A stretch of DNA of 64,000 bases. Origin: Bombyx mori. Its lineage: Eukaryota > Arthropoda > Insecta > Lepidoptera > Bombycidae. The position numbers and the translations under genes are program-made. Shown one piece after another: positions 32,276-43,092 of the stretch; the stretch's first letter is position 1; each line of letters opens with the position of its first letter. The stretch is taken from contig NC_085109.1 in assembly GCF_030269925.1 (NCBI RefSeq), forward strand, positions 4,402,001 through 4,466,000. The letters are read 5' to 3'. A model generated the notes under the pieces. The model saw only the letters and a program-made list of their open reading frames with translations, did not search any database and had not been told where the DNA came from.

Positions 32276-32622
32276 CCCATGCATCAGCCCGCTGAGTTTC
32301 TCGCCGGATCTTCTCAGCGGGTCGCGATTCCGATCCGGTAGTAGATTCATTCGCGAAACAATTGCTCTTGAGTTGTTAGGTCTCCTTCGGAGGCGCTCGG
32401 GCAGTTGTTAGCAAATCCCACCCCTCTTGGCTGAGCCTTTGCTCGCCCACCTGTCCTGGTGAAACTGGAAAGGCCTTCGGGCCACCAGTAAACTTTCAAT
32501 CATAAAAAAAAAAAAAGCAATAACTATACAAAGTATTTAGTAAAATGGATCACCGACGTGCGACGCATACAACAAAAAAAGATATTCATCTCTTATGAAT
32601 GCGATTACATCTTTTTCTAAAA

Positions 32623-32925
32623 TTTTTTTCTTACATGGATGGACGAGCTCACAGCCCACCTGGTGTTAAGTGGTTACTGGAGCCCATAGACATCAACAAT
32701 ACAAATGCGCCACCCACCCTGAGATATAAGCTCTACCATCCTGAGATATAAGTTCTAAGGTCTCAAGTATAGTTACAACGGCTGCCCCACTCTTCAAACC
32801 GAAACGCATTACTGCTTCACGGTAGAAATAGGCAGGGTGGTGATACCTACCCGCGCGGACTCACAAGAGATCCTACCACCTGTAATTACGTAAATTATAA
32901 TTTCGCGGGTTTGATTTTATCTGTT
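32623..32925 (-). mobile_element. Bm1 SINE, 3' half plus part of the middle, with an internal duplication
   Basis: Runs past the usual break point into acgtaaattataatttcgcg, then stops before the head. Near 32718-32757 a segment of about 30 bp containing cctgagatataag is duplicated in tandem. Confidence 0.9.
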
Positions 32926-33420
32926 AATTATCTTATCTGTAAACTATCTTATCAATAATTACTATTTCATCAATAAGCTCATTGAGGGGTATAAAAGATA
33001 AATAAGATGCCGGAATTAGAAAGAGAGCCGAGTTGATCCTTAACGATTGTAAAGATTCTCAGTAATTCGTTCCGCTCAGGCGTTCACATTCAATACTCAG
33101 GTTCATTCCGATTCAGGCACCCGTCGCGTGCTGACGTGCTCATCGACCGTTCGATTGCCCGACCTCGGTTCGGGGCACATCTGGCGTCCAAGTGTTTTTT
33201 CTCGGAAGTGACTACCTGTGTTAATTGCGTCGCATCGCCATCTGTGAGCGGGCGGACCCCTAAATTCCAGGAATTCGTTCGGTAACTTAGTGGCCCGTTT
33301 GCAAGCGGACGGCTGTGTGCCGTAATTAATTGCGATTATTACAATTTTTGGGGCCTCGCCGTAAGGCGAGTGTGTTTTTAAAGTCCCGGGGCAGCCCCCC
33401 CTGGGCACTCGTCTAATATA

Positions 33421-35082
33421 ATGGAGTCCACGGTCGACCTGTTTGCGGAATTTCTTCGCCTTAGGTACCCAACGCTATCGGCAGAATTTTTAGAATTCAA
33501 GGCCCATCACGCAGCGAACTCGCCGGCGGTCTCCGTCGCCCCCGTCGCTCCTGCGTCGTCCATCGCGGCCTCCGTCGTGCCCGCCGATCCCGTGTCGCCG
33601 ATACTAGCGCCCAAAACTTCTGCGTCGACCGTTGCAGCTTCCGCCCCAACCGTGCGTTCGTCGGCGACCTACGTTGCATCCGTGCGTTCGTCCACAGCCT
33701 CCGTCGTGCCTGCGTCGTCCACTGCTCCCACTAAAACACCCACCCGCAGGTCGCCCGCGCCCTCTTCATCCGATTCAGAGTCGGACATGGAGGTCGACCC
33801 TTCCTCCGCCGCCGCGACTGATGGATTCACAGTAGTCCAAAAAGGTAAAAAGCGCGCTGCGGAGGCCCGAGCTCCCGCGGCCGCTAAAGTAAGCAAAGCC
33901 GCGAACGCGTCGCGTCCCCGCCCTCCAACCCCCGTCGCTCCCGCTGTCCGTGCCACACCGTCGCCGCATCCAGTGGCACAATCTAAAACTCAGATCCCTC
34001 CCCCGGTAATCCTTCAAGAGAAGGCAGCTTGGGACCGAGTTTCCCTGGCCCTTAAGGCCAAAAATATTAATTTTGTCAGCGCCCGTAATCTCGCCAACGG
34101 GATTCAAATAAAAGTAACGACACCCGACGAACATAGGGCTCTCTCAAGTTACCTCCGAAAGGAGCGTATAAGCTTCCACACTTATACGCTCCAGGAGGAG
34201 CGCGAACTCCGCGTTGTCATACGTGGAATCCCGAAGGAGCTAGATGCCGATCTCGTCAAGGCTGATCTGATAGAACAAGGCCTACCAGTAAATTCCGTGC
34301 ACCGCATGCACACCGGCCGCGGTAGGGAGCCATACAATATGGTTCTAGTCGCCCTCCAGCCTACCCCCGAAGGTAAGCATATTTTTAACATACGGACCGT
34401 CTGTAAACTCTCCGGTATCGCCGTCGAACTCCCCCATAAAAAAGGCACTCCTAGTCAGTGCCATAACTGCCAACTGTACGGGCACTCTTCCCGTAACTGT
34501 CACGCGCGCCCCCGATGTGTTAAGTGTTTGGGCGATCACGCCACGGCCCTTTGTACTCGCGACCAGAAAACCGCCACCGAACCACCTAGCTGCGTCCTGT
34601 GCCGAACACAGGGTCACCCCGCGAACTACCGTGGATGCCCCCGAGCTCCAAAAATAAATCGCCGCGTCGCCCGCCAAAACCGCCTCCGAGCTTCCCGCCC
34701 AGACATCAAAGCCTCAGCACCCTCTGTGCCGAAGGCTAAGCCTGCCTTCGTGCCGGCGCCGGTGCCCAGCGGCTCGGCCTGGGCTAAACCGTTGCCGTAC
34801 ACGAACACGGCTGCAGCTCCTCCCTCCGCGATTCGTCCCGCCCCCGCGATACGTCCCTTCCCCGCGATTCGTTCCTCCCCCGCGACCAACAGTCCGACCG
34901 CGTCCGATAATCTCGCTCTAGCGATCGACTTTTTTCAGTCGATCAACTTTGAGCGTGTTAACGCCTTGGGTGACGCCATTCGCGCCGCCTCCACTGCACA
35001 ACACTTCATCGCCGTTGTGCAGGAATACGCTGACGTATACGCGTCGTTAAATACGTACGTCCTCCCCTCACTCCGCCGGTAA
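33421..35082 (+). CDS. Jockey LINE ORF1 protein (gag-like), copy 2, intact
   Basis: A 553-residue RNA-binding protein, starting MESTVDLFAEFLRLRYPTLS. The N-terminal 90-100 residues differ markedly from copy 1 in the Ala/Ser/Val-rich low-complexity part. The acidic SDSESDMEVD patch and everything after it are closely conserved. Three zinc knuckles: CHNCQLYGHSSRNC, CVKCLGDHATALC and CVLCRTQGHPANYRGC. A Pro/Ala-rich stretch with repeated AIRP words lies near residues 460-490. The stop TAA at 35080-35082 is followed by tca and the ORF2 ATG. Confidence 0.93.
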   Translation: MESTVDLFAEFLRLRYPTLSAEFLEFKAHHAANSPAVSVAPVAPASSIAASVVPADPVSPILAPKTSASTVAASAPTVRSSATYVASVRSSTASVVPASSTAPTKTPTRRSPAPSSSDSESDMEVDPSSAAATDGFTVVQKGKKRAAEARAPAAAKVSKAANASRPRPPTPVAPAVRATPSPHPVAQSKTQIPPPVILQEKAAWDRVSLALKAKNINFVSARNLANGIQIKVTTPDEHRALSSYLRKERISFHTYTLQEERELRVVIRGIPKELDADLVKADLIEQGLPVNSVHRMHTGRGREPYNMVLVALQPTPEGKHIFNIRTVCKLSGIAVELPHKKGTPSQCHNCQLYGHSSRNCHARPRCVKCLGDHATALCTRDQKTATEPPSCVLCRTQGHPANYRGCPRAPKINRRVARQNRLRASRPDIKASAPSVPKAKPAFVPAPVPSGSAWAKPLPYTNTAAAPPSAIRPAPAIRPFPAIRSSPATNSPTASDNLALAIDFFQSINFERVNALGDAIRAASTAQHFIAVVQEYADVYASLNTYVLPSLRR

Positions 35083-35085
35083 TCA

Positions 35086-37968
35086 ATGGCGTACATTAGT
35101 AGAATAAAGCCCTTATCCGTAACGATAGGATTTTTTAACGCTTACGGTCTCGCAAATCAACGTGATCAGGTTTGTGATTTTTTGCGTGACCATCAAATTG
35201 ACATTTTCTTAGTGCAGGAGACCCTACTTAAGCCCGCGCGCCGTGACCCTAAAATCGCGAACTATAATATGGTCAGGAACGACAGGCTCTCTGCTCGTGG
35301 TGGTGGTACCGTCATTTACTATAGAAGAGCCCTGCATTGCGTCCCGCTCGATCCTCCCGCGCTCGCTAATATCGAAGCATCAGTGTGCCGAATCTCACTG
35401 ACGGGACACGCGCCGATCGTTATCGCGTCCGTTTATCTTCCACCGGATAAGATCGTTCTAAGCAGTGATATCGAGGCGCTGCTCGGCATGGGCAGCTCTG
35501 TCATCCTAGCGGGCGACCTAAATTGTAAACACATCAGGTGGAACTCTCATACCACAACCCCGAATGGCAGGCGGCTCGACGCGTTAGTCGATGATCTCGC
35601 CTTCGATATCGTGGCTCCGCTAACCCCGACTCACTACCCGCTAAATATCGCGCATCGCCCGGATATACTCGATATAGCGTTATTAAAAAACGTAACTCTG
35701 CGCTTACACTCGATCGAAGTAGTTTCAGAGTTAGATTCAGACCACCGTCCCGTCGTTATGAAGCTCGGTCGCGCTCCCGATTCCGTTCCCGTCATGAGGA
35801 CTGTGGTGGATTGGCACACGCTGGGCATTAGCCTGGCTGAATCTGATCCACCATCGCTCCCGTTTAGCCCGGACTCTACCCCGTCTCCTCAGGATACCGC
35901 TGAAGCCATAGACATCCTAACGTCACACATCACCTCGACATTAGATAGGTCATCGAAGCAAGTTCTGGCGGAGGACTTCCTTCACCGCTTCAAATTGCCC
36001 GACGATATTAGGGAACTCCTTAGAGCTAAGAACGCCTCAATCCGCGCATACGATAGGTATCCTACCGTGGAAAATCGCACTCGAATGCGTGCCCTACAAC
36101 GCGACGTAAAGTCTCGCATCACCGAAGTCCGAGATGCCAGATGGTCTGATTTCTTAGAAGGACTCGCGCCCTCTCAAAGATCTTACTACCGCTTAGCTCG
36201 TACTCTCAAATCGGATACGGTAGTAGCTATGCCCCCCCTCGTAGGCCCCTCAGGCCGACTCGCGGCGTTCGATGATGATGAAAAAGCAGAGCTGCTGGCC
36301 GATACGTTGCAAACCCAGTGCACGCCCAGCACTCAATCCGTGGACCCTGTTCATGTAGAATTAGTAGACAGTGAGGTAGAACGCAGAGCCTCCTTGCCAC
36401 CTTTGGATGCGTTACCACCCGTCACCCCGATGGAAGTTAAAGATTTGATCAAAGACCTACGTCCTCGCAAAGCTCCCGGTTCCGACGGTATATCTAACCG
36501 CGTTATTAAACTTCTACCCATCCAACTCATCGTGATGTTAGCATCTATCTTCAATGCCGCTATGGCTAACTGTATCTTTCCCGCGGTGTGGAAAGAAGCG
36601 AACGTTATCGGCATACACAAACCCGGTAAACCAAAAAATAATCCGACGAGTTACCGCCCGATTAGCCTCCTCATGTCTCTGGGCAAACTGTATGAGCGTC
36701 TGCTCTACAAACGCCTCAGAGACTTCGTCTCATCAAAGGGCATTCTCATCGATGAACAATTCGGATTCCGTGCAAATCACTCATGCGTACAACAGGTACA
36801 CCGCCTCACGGAGCACATTCTCGTGGGACTTAACCGACCAAAACCGATCTACACAGGAGCCCTCTTCTTCGACGTCGCAAAAGCGTTCGACAAAGTCTGG
36901 CACAATGGTTTGATTTTCAAACTTTTTGACATGGGCGTACCGGACAGTCTCGTGCTCATCATACGGGACTTCTTGTCTAACCGCTCTTTTCGATATCGAG
37001 TAGAGGGAACCCGCTCCTCCCCGCGACCACTCACGGCTGGAGTCCCGCAAGGCTCTGTTCTTTCTCCGCTCCTATTTAGTTTATTTGTCAATGATATTCC
37101 CCGGTCGCCGCCGACCCAGCTAGCCTTATTCGCTGACGACACAACCGTTTACTACTCAAGTAGAAACAAGTCCCTAATCGCGATTAAGCTCCAGAGTGCA
37201 GCGTTAGCCCTCGGACAGTGGTTCCGAAAATGGCGCATAGACATCAACCCAGCGAAAAGCACAGCAGTGTTATTTCAAAGGGGAAACTCTCCGCTTATTT
37301 CCTCCCGCATTAGGAGGAGAAATATCACACCCCCGATCACCCTCTTTGGCCAACCTATACCCTGGACCAGGAAGGTCAAGTACCTGGGAGTCACCCTGGA
37401 TGCATCCATGACATTCCGCCCGCATATAAAAACAGTCCGCGACCGTGCCGCATTTATTCTCGGTAGACTCTATCCCATGATCTGTAAGCGGAGTAAAATG
37501 TCCCTTCGGAACAAGGTGACACTTTACAAAACTTGCATAAGGCCCGTCATGACTTACGCAAGTGTGGTGTTCGCTCACGCGGCCCGCACACACATAGACA
37601 CCCTCCAATCCCTACAATCCCGCTTTTGCAGGTTAGCCGTCGGGGCTCCGTGGTTCGTGAGGAACGTCGACCTACACGACGACCTGGGCCTCGAATCGAT
37701 CCGTAAACATATGAAGTCAGTGTCGGAACGTTACTTCGATAAGGCTATGCGTCATGATAATCGCCTTATCGTTGCCGCCGCTGATTACTCCCCGAATCCT
37801 GATCACGCAGGAGCAAGTCACCGTCGTCGCCCTAGACACGTCCTTACGGATCCATCAGATCCAATAACTCTTGCATTAGATACCTTCAGCTCTAACACTA
37901 GGAGCAGGCTAAGGAACCCCGGTAACCGTACTCGTCGAACTCGACAAAGAGGTCGACGTGCAACCTAA
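35086..37968 (+). CDS. Jockey LINE ORF2: APE endonuclease and reverse transcriptase, copy 2, intact
   Basis: A 960-residue open frame, a normal length for Jockey ORF2. It is expected to nick target DNA and prime reverse transcription of the LINE RNA at the nick. The endonuclease occupies about residues 1-225: QETLLKP with the catalytic Glu, ILAGDLNCKHIRW with Asp and Asn, and SDHRPVV near its end. The RT lies at about 450-720: RKAPGSDGISNRVIKLLP, YRPISLLMSLGKLYERLL, DVAKAFDKVWH, GVPQGSVLSPLLFSLF and the polymerase site FADDT (Asp 684-685). The conserved KVKYLGVTLDASMTF follows, then a C-terminal region with RNVDLHDDLGLESI. No RNase H domain is seen. No stop or frameshift was found. Confidence 0.95.
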   Translation: MAYISRIKPLSVTIGFFNAYGLANQRDQVCDFLRDHQIDIFLVQETLLKPARRDPKIANYNMVRNDRLSARGGGTVIYYRRALHCVPLDPPALANIEASVCRISLTGHAPIVIASVYLPPDKIVLSSDIEALLGMGSSVILAGDLNCKHIRWNSHTTTPNGRRLDALVDDLAFDIVAPLTPTHYPLNIAHRPDILDIALLKNVTLRLHSIEVVSELDSDHRPVVMKLGRAPDSVPVMRTVVDWHTLGISLAESDPPSLPFSPDSTPSPQDTAEAIDILTSHITSTLDRSSKQVLAEDFLHRFKLPDDIRELLRAKNASIRAYDRYPTVENRTRMRALQRDVKSRITEVRDARWSDFLEGLAPSQRSYYRLARTLKSDTVVAMPPLVGPSGRLAAFDDDEKAELLADTLQTQCTPSTQSVDPVHVELVDSEVERRASLPPLDALPPVTPMEVKDLIKDLRPRKAPGSDGISNRVIKLLPIQLIVMLASIFNAAMANCIFPAVWKEANVIGIHKPGKPKNNPTSYRPISLLMSLGKLYERLLYKRLRDFVSSKGILIDEQFGFRANHSCVQQVHRLTEHILVGLNRPKPIYTGALFFDVAKAFDKVWHNGLIFKLFDMGVPDSLVLIIRDFLSNRSFRYRVEGTRSSPRPLTAGVPQGSVLSPLLFSLFVNDIPRSPPTQLALFADDTTVYYSSRNKSLIAIKLQSAALALGQWFRKWRIDINPAKSTAVLFQRGNSPLISSRIRRRNITPPITLFGQPIPWTRKVKYLGVTLDASMTFRPHIKTVRDRAAFILGRLYPMICKRSKMSLRNKVTLYKTCIRPVMTYASVVFAHAARTHIDTLQSLQSRFCRLAVGAPWFVRNVDLHDDLGLESIRKHMKSVSERYFDKAMRHDNRLIVAAADYSPNPDHAGASHRRRPRHVLTDPSDPITLALDTFSSNTRSRLRNPGNRTRRTRQRGRRAT

Positions 37969-38196
37969 CCCATGCATCAGCCCGCTGAGTTTCTCGCCGG
38001 ATCTTCTCAGTGGGTCGCGATTCCGATCCGGTAGTAGATTCATTCGCGAAGCAATTGCTCTTGAGTTGTTAGGTCTCCTTCGGAGGCGCTCGGACAGTTG
38101 TTAGCAAATCCCACCCCTCCTGGCTGAGCCTTTGCTCGCCCACCTGTCCTGGTGAAGCTGGAAAGGCCTCCGGGCCACCAGTAATCTTTCAATCAC

Positions 38197-38258
38197 AAAA
38201 AAAAAAAAAAAAAACAAAAAAAAAAAAAAAAAAAAACAAAAAAAAAAAAAAAAAAAAC
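38197..38258 (+). repeat. Interrupted poly(A) tail of LINE copy 2
   Basis: Three runs of 18-19 A separated by single c bases. This looks like a tail lengthened by slippage. Confidence 0.9.
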
Positions 38259-38378
38259 CATTTTAGTTCTACTTAAATCTGCTGTTGTTTCAAAATAAAA
38301 AGATTTTTTTTTATATTTCAAATGGACGTAATGCATCTTATTAATTATGTATTTATTTATAGCGTACATTTAATTATT

Positions 38379-38621
38379 ATTTTTATTGCTTATATTGGTG
38401 GACGAGCTCACAGCCCACCTGGTGTTAAGTGGTTACTGGAGCACATGGACATCCACAACGTAAATGCGCCACCCACCTTGAGATATAAGTTCTAAGGTCT
38501 CAGTATAGTTACAACGGCTGCCCCACCCTTCAAACCGAAACGCATTTACTGCTTTACGGCAGAAATAGGCAGGACGGTGGTACCTACCCGCGCGGACTCA
38601 CAAGAGGTCCTACCACCAGTA
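38379..38621 (-). mobile_element. Bm1 SINE, 3' half
   Basis: Near-consensus 3' half from ttttattgcttatattggtg to ggtcctaccaccagtaa, ending at the standard break point. Confidence 0.95.
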
Positions 38622-38987
38622 AATAAATAAACCAGTAAATAATTAAGCACGCTATTAATCGTTTTAACATTTCCACCGATTTTTCAGAGCGACTTTTATC
38701 TGGCTTATAATTAGTTCCATTATCTGTCTATATAACGGAATTATTCCCCGTAAATCTCAAATACTTTGAAAAGTCTGGTTTACTTGAAATTTTGGAGTTG
38801 GCTTAATATTCAGATTTAATGAGACCAGAATTCTAGGGATAAAAATGGATTATTTTAAATCGCTTTGCTATTTTCGTGCTCATTGTGTGCGTATTACGTG
38901 CTTTTCAATTTTTGAATTATATTGTCTTCTTAAATATTATAAGTAAATCTTACAAAGAGTGTTTTCAAATTTTCATTATTTATTTTT
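38622..38987. other. Spacer
   Basis: AT-rich with nothing recognised. It contains an echo of the SINE end (ccagtaaataa repeated twice at 38617-38640). Confidence 0.5.
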
Positions 38988-39230
38988 ATTTTTTATTCCT
39001 TAGATGAGCGGACGAGCTCACAGCCCACCTGGTGTTAAGTGGTTACTGGAGCCCATAGACATCCACAACGTAAATGCGCCACCCACCTTGAGATATAAGT
39101 TCTAAGGTCTCAAGTTTAGTTATAACGGCTGCCCCACCCTTTAAACCGAAACGCATTACTGCTTCACGGCAGAACTAGGCAGGGGGGTGGTACCCACCCG
39201 CGCGGACTCACAAGAGGTCCTACCACCAGT
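38988..39230 (-). mobile_element. Bm1 SINE, 3' half
   Basis: Near-consensus copy beginning ttttattccttagatgag and ending ggtcctaccaccagtaa. The second of two same-orientation copies about 370 bp apart. Confidence 0.95.
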
Positions 39231-39302
39231 AAAAAATTTATATCGGCAGTATTTTAAATCGGCACACAAAGGTATGTATAAGTAAGCGGATTTATTTCCT
39301 TC

Positions 39303-39432
39303 TTTTTTTTAAATTTTGAGGTTTTATTAGCGTAGCCGGGTCAGTTTCAATGCAAACCATCCACGTCTACAATGCCACCGCATACCTTGAGATATAGACA
39401 GAGAATCTCAGTGAAAATGGAATGACTGTTAT
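39303..39432 (-). repeat. Degenerate Bm1 3' fragment
   Basis: Eroded words in order: catccacgtctacaatgcca, ccaccgcataccttgagata, gaatctcagt. An old relic. Confidence 0.5.
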
Positions 39433-40046
39433 CTTTCCCATAAATTTGGAACATTCGATTACGAGAAAAATATAGATTTTTTTTTGTCACAATTTAAAAA
39501 TCAATAAACGTGTTTTTTTTATTGAACGGTCACAGATAAGGCATCAGCTTTTAAAATAAATAAAAAACGTCAAAATCGGTTCACTTAGAAAAAAGTTATG
39601 AGATAATATAATATAACAGACAATATATTTAAAAAAAACTTCAGTCGAATTAGGATCCTCCTCCTTTTTTTGGTTGATATAAAACGCCGTCAAATAATGA
39701 AAAGCTAAAATTAATTTCACTCTTTTTCAGTTTAGAAATTCAGATTACTTAATCCCGGATCGAGTGGTTTATCACGGCCCACATTAGCCGGAGCAGAGTC
39801 AACACTCTGCCATCATTAGCGGTGTGTGCGTTGATAAGCGCATTAGCTGAACCGATATTTTCAATAATCATTACAATTCTGTTATGCGTGTGACTCATGA
39901 CCGAATCAGATATTATCAGTGAAACATTGGCAACCGCTTTTACGAAGACTATGTTTTTTTATCGGTTAAATATTTTGAGCGCTTTTAGAGTAAACTGAAA
40001 TTAGGTGCAGATTATTAGGAACCATTTATTAGAAACTATGTGGATC
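39433..40046. other. Spacer with a possible old dispersed repeat
   Basis: At about 39565-39690, caaaatcggttcacttagaa and gaattaggatcctcctcctt resemble a very common lepidopteran repeat end (a cctcctcctttttttg box). I recognise the box but not the element. Confidence 0.35.
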
Positions 40047-40305
40047 TAGCCTAAGAGGCTACCAGAAGTAGTAGTAGTATGCCAACTACGCCCAAACGGG
40101 TAGATGAGCTCACGGGGTCAAATTGACAGAATTGCTAGCACTATCCCTAGAAAAAGCGGTGCTTCGCAGAATCTACCACTGGATCGGAATCGCGACCTAA
40201 TGAGATGATCCTCGATTACTCTTCGTCGTAATCGAAGAGTTCCACGAGGACAGTGACCGGTGCTTGAGGGGCCTAAAAGCTCCCTGTCTATTTCAGTCGC
40301 GAAGA
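40047..40305 (-). mobile_element. Jockey-clade LINE, second subfamily, 3' UTR fragment
   Basis: On the minus strand it reads cctcaagcaccggtcact, then tcgcgattccgatccagtgg, then agattctgcgaagcaccgct and ccccgtgagctcatctaccc. These are the same blocks, in the same order, as the 3' end of the element at 26240-26883. Confidence 0.75.
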
Positions 40306-40877
40306 TATTCTAGGTTTCCGTTTGAAGCTATACAATTCAATGTAGACTTCGATCACAGGACTTCAGGTAAGTGTCCGTAATAACGTTGTGACATCCATGG
40401 TCGCTAAAGACTTAAGTTATTTAGATCAACAAGAAAGCCCCTACTTTTGTATGATCGTGGGTTACATTATGTTTTTCAGTTGAAGACGAATGATATTTAA
40501 AAAGTTCTTTATTATTGATTATGTCTTAAAGTTCTTAAACCATTATAATTAAATAAGATTTATAATGTCTGTCTAGACTAGTGACGAGAAAACACTTACA
40601 GCTAATGACGCAATTGAATTTATTTAGCCGTTAATAATAAAAAAACACTTTTAATTAACACTAAAAACTTTTTTATTACTGCTACATTCGCAATTGTACA
40701 ACATAAATAACGAGCGTATGTACTCAAAGCAATCATTCATTCCGATATTAGTTATGCTGATATTTTAATAGTAATAATTACTGGGAACAACTCGCGTACG
40801 GTCATCTGGCTTCCATTTAGGATTCTCTTTATTATGGGTACTAGAGATTGATAAATATACTTATATATGTTTAAATA
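40306..40877. other. AT-rich spacer
   Basis: No gene or repeat recognised. Confidence 0.5.
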
Positions 40878-41053
40878 TATACTTCTTCTCTTTTATTCCC
40901 ACCTTAAGCCACTAGGTGAGGTTGGTACAGCGGATTTTTCTATTCCATTTCTATCAGCCGTCATCTCCACACTCACTCCTCTCTATGATAATATCGTCAT
41001 TCACACACTCGATCCACGTCTTCTTCGGACGACCTCTTCCCCCTCTACTTTGC
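40878..41053 (-). mobile_element. RTE-type LINE, 3' end fragment
   Basis: Minus-strand words RGRSKKTWIECVNDDI and, further on, DRNGIEKSAVPTSP (frame-shifted) parallel the RTE C-terminus seen at 2921-3096. The low-coordinate end is cttcttctctttt, the tail of such an element. Confidence 0.6.
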
Positions 41054-41182
41054 ACTTATTTAGACTTCGTAAGCCAAGGTGAGCAGCCGCATTTTGATAT
41101 TTCATTTCTAGTGATGAAAAAAGAGCTGGTCAGTTCCGTATTAGATACAAGCAAAGCTGTGTCTATATTTCCTTTATTTTAT

Positions 41183-41362
41183 CGATTCCGATCCAGTGGT
41201 AGATTCATTCGCGAAGCAACTGCTCTTGGGTTGTTAGGTCTCCTTCGGAGGCGCTCGGGTATTTGTTAGCAAATTCCACCCCTCCTGGCTGAGCCTTTAT
41301 CACCTGTCCTGGTAAAACTGGAAAGGCCTCAGGGCCACCAGTAATCCTTCAATCATCAAAAA
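41183..41362 (+). mobile_element. Jockey-clade LINE (family of copies 1 and 2), 3' UTR fragment
   Basis: Begins within the 3' UTR (gattccgatccagtggtaga) and runs to the end (gggccaccagtaatccttca, then a short A tail). A very short 5'-truncated insertion. Confidence 0.85.
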
Positions 41363-41369
41363 GTTTCTT

Positions 41370-41465
41370 TATTTCTTAGGTGGGTAGGCAAGCTCACGAC
41401 CCACTCGATTTATAGCGGTCACTGAAGCCCATAAACAACAATATTGATTGTCATTGAGACATGAG
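41370..41465 (-). repeat. Degenerate Bm1 3' end
   Basis: Words tttatttcttaggtgggtag, agctcacgacccactcg and cactgaagcccataaac: the last roughly 95 bp of an old Bm1. Confidence 0.6.
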
Positions 41466-41774
41466 TTTTCACTTCAAATTTTTATAGTAAAAAAATATTT
41501 TTATACTCTTATTACCCCCACCAAGATTACAAAGGGCGGTCACACGGAAACACCGAATGATATAGTTTATGTTAATCTAGAGAGTTCTAATTTGTTTTCA
41601 ATCGTGCAACGTACTAAATCACAAGACAATACCGCTATTGTATTTAGATACTGCAAAGTGGGAGGCAATGAAAGCAGAAATGGCGCTTAGCCAGAAACCG
41701 GGAAGAGTTGCAATCGACAAAGGCTTATTTACTGTGCTGTGCTGTGAAAAAATTCTATCTACTATCAATATTTT
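41466..41774. other. Spacer
   Basis: No feature recognised. Confidence 0.5.
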
Positions 41775-42028
41775 TTACTGGTGGTAGGACCTCTTGTGAA
41801 TCCGCACGGGTACCACCGCCCTGCCTATTTCTGCTGTGAAGCAGTAATGCGTTTCGGTTTGAAGGGTGGGGCAGCCGTTGTAACAAGACTGAGACTTTAG
41901 AACTATATCTCAAGGTGTGTGGCGCATTTACGTTGTAGATGTCTATGGGCTCCAGTAACCACTTAACACCAGGGGGGCTGTGAGCTCGTCCACACATCTA
42001 AGCAATAAAAAATAAAAGAATAAAAAAT
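41775..42028 (+). mobile_element. Bm1 SINE, 3' half
   Basis: Starts exactly at ttactggtggtaggacctct and ends in agcaataaaaaataaaag. Standard break point. Confidence 0.95.
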
Positions 42029-43092
42029 AGTATTAACGTATTATTGAAAAAAATAGCTTTTATTGGTATTAAGCATGATCCTTGCCTACCTTGAAATAAG
42101 CCTTGTGATGTTTATGTCTGATGAGGCTTTAAGTTCAGCGAGCCAAACCTTACTCAGGTTCGAATATGTGCCAAAATAATATTGATAAACCAATGTTTAT
42201 TACACATATATTTTCCCTTCATACTATCAAGGTCAAGGAAAATTCCTTATCGTGGTTTTTGCGAAATATATCCCAATAGAAATTTTTGTTTTAGCTAAAT
42301 GAGCTGCTGAGCATATATTTCGAACTGGAACATAATTATGAACATTTATTGTAGTATACGTAGATATAATTTTTGATGAAATAATAAAAAATATACTAGG
42401 AGGCACATGCGTCAGACGCGCTGACATAAAAAAGTGGTGCATTCCTAACCTCGGCGGCTCCAAATGATGCAGATTGCTTTTATCGCCAGAATACATTAAA
42501 CTACTCTAACCAAAAATAAAAATGGATTTAAAAATAAGATCTGACGCACAAATTTTAATTGAGTTAATAATAGTGTTCGTTTAGTGGTCGAAAGTGCATT
42601 ACAATTTCTGTCTTGTTTTTTCTTGCAAAGGTGAAAAAAAAGGGAAATCTGTTAACAAACTATACGTACTAGTAGTTCGCTCAGTGATCTTAATTTGATC
42701 ATATTCATTGACATCTTAAATTTTGAATTAAATATTACAATATCGTTTTCTTCATTGAATTTGTAAAAAAATAATAAGATATTCCAAAAAAAATTTGTAA
42801 AAGAAAAGAAATAGTTCGACAGAGAAGAAAATTGTACTTGACATCTTTGCGATCTTAATAATATATATGTTTAAAATATGTATATAATAATAATTGTGAT
42901 AAACGAAAATGTCGATTTCAATTACAATTATTTTCCGGTCAAAAAGAAAGTTACATAAACATATAATATTTAAAAATATTATTCATCCGTATAATTTTTT
43001 TCTAGAACTGAAAAATACGTTTCAGTTTGAACAAAAAAAAACCCAAATTGTATTAATCGTGAACAATGCCCGAATTTTCTATTTTATATGAT
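42029..43092. other. AT-rich spacer
   Basis: About 1 kb with no recognisable feature, very AT-rich towards its right end. Confidence 0.5.

Larger units (their letters stand above)
27364..32516 (+). mobile_element. Jockey-clade LINE, full length, copy 1
   Basis: About 5.15 kb, with 5' UTR, ORF1, ORF2, 3' UTR and an A tail. It is flanked by a perfect 10-bp target duplication, caataactat, at 27354-27363 and 32518-32527, so the 5' end is real. The 5' UTR carries tandem monomers. A 4-bp deletion in ORF2 disables it. The layout of EN plus RT without RNase H, and the three knuckles in ORF1, place it in the Jockey clade. I cannot confirm a published name. Confidence 0.94.
33104..38258 (+). mobile_element. 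Jockey-clade LINE, full length, copy 2, both ORFs intact
   Basis: About 5.15 kb, same family and orientation as copy 1 and separated from it by about 590 bp. The 5' end aligns with copy 1 from cattccgat...aggcacccgtc. Both ORFs are open from start to stop, and the 3' end has three long A runs interrupted by single c (38197-38258). I could not find a convincing target duplication. It is the best candidate in the window for an active element. Confidence 0.93.

Noticed and set aside
27363..38258. Recent tandem duplication of a 5.7-kb segment containing the LINE
   Set aside because: The 5' UTRs and intervening DNA differ, and copy 1 has its own perfect target duplication. The two copies are separate insertions.
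38383..39230. Regularly spaced repeats that might look like an array
   Set aside because: These are two independent, about 240-bp Bm1 insertions. No short direct repeats with unique spacers exist anywhere in the window, so there is no CRISPR-like array.
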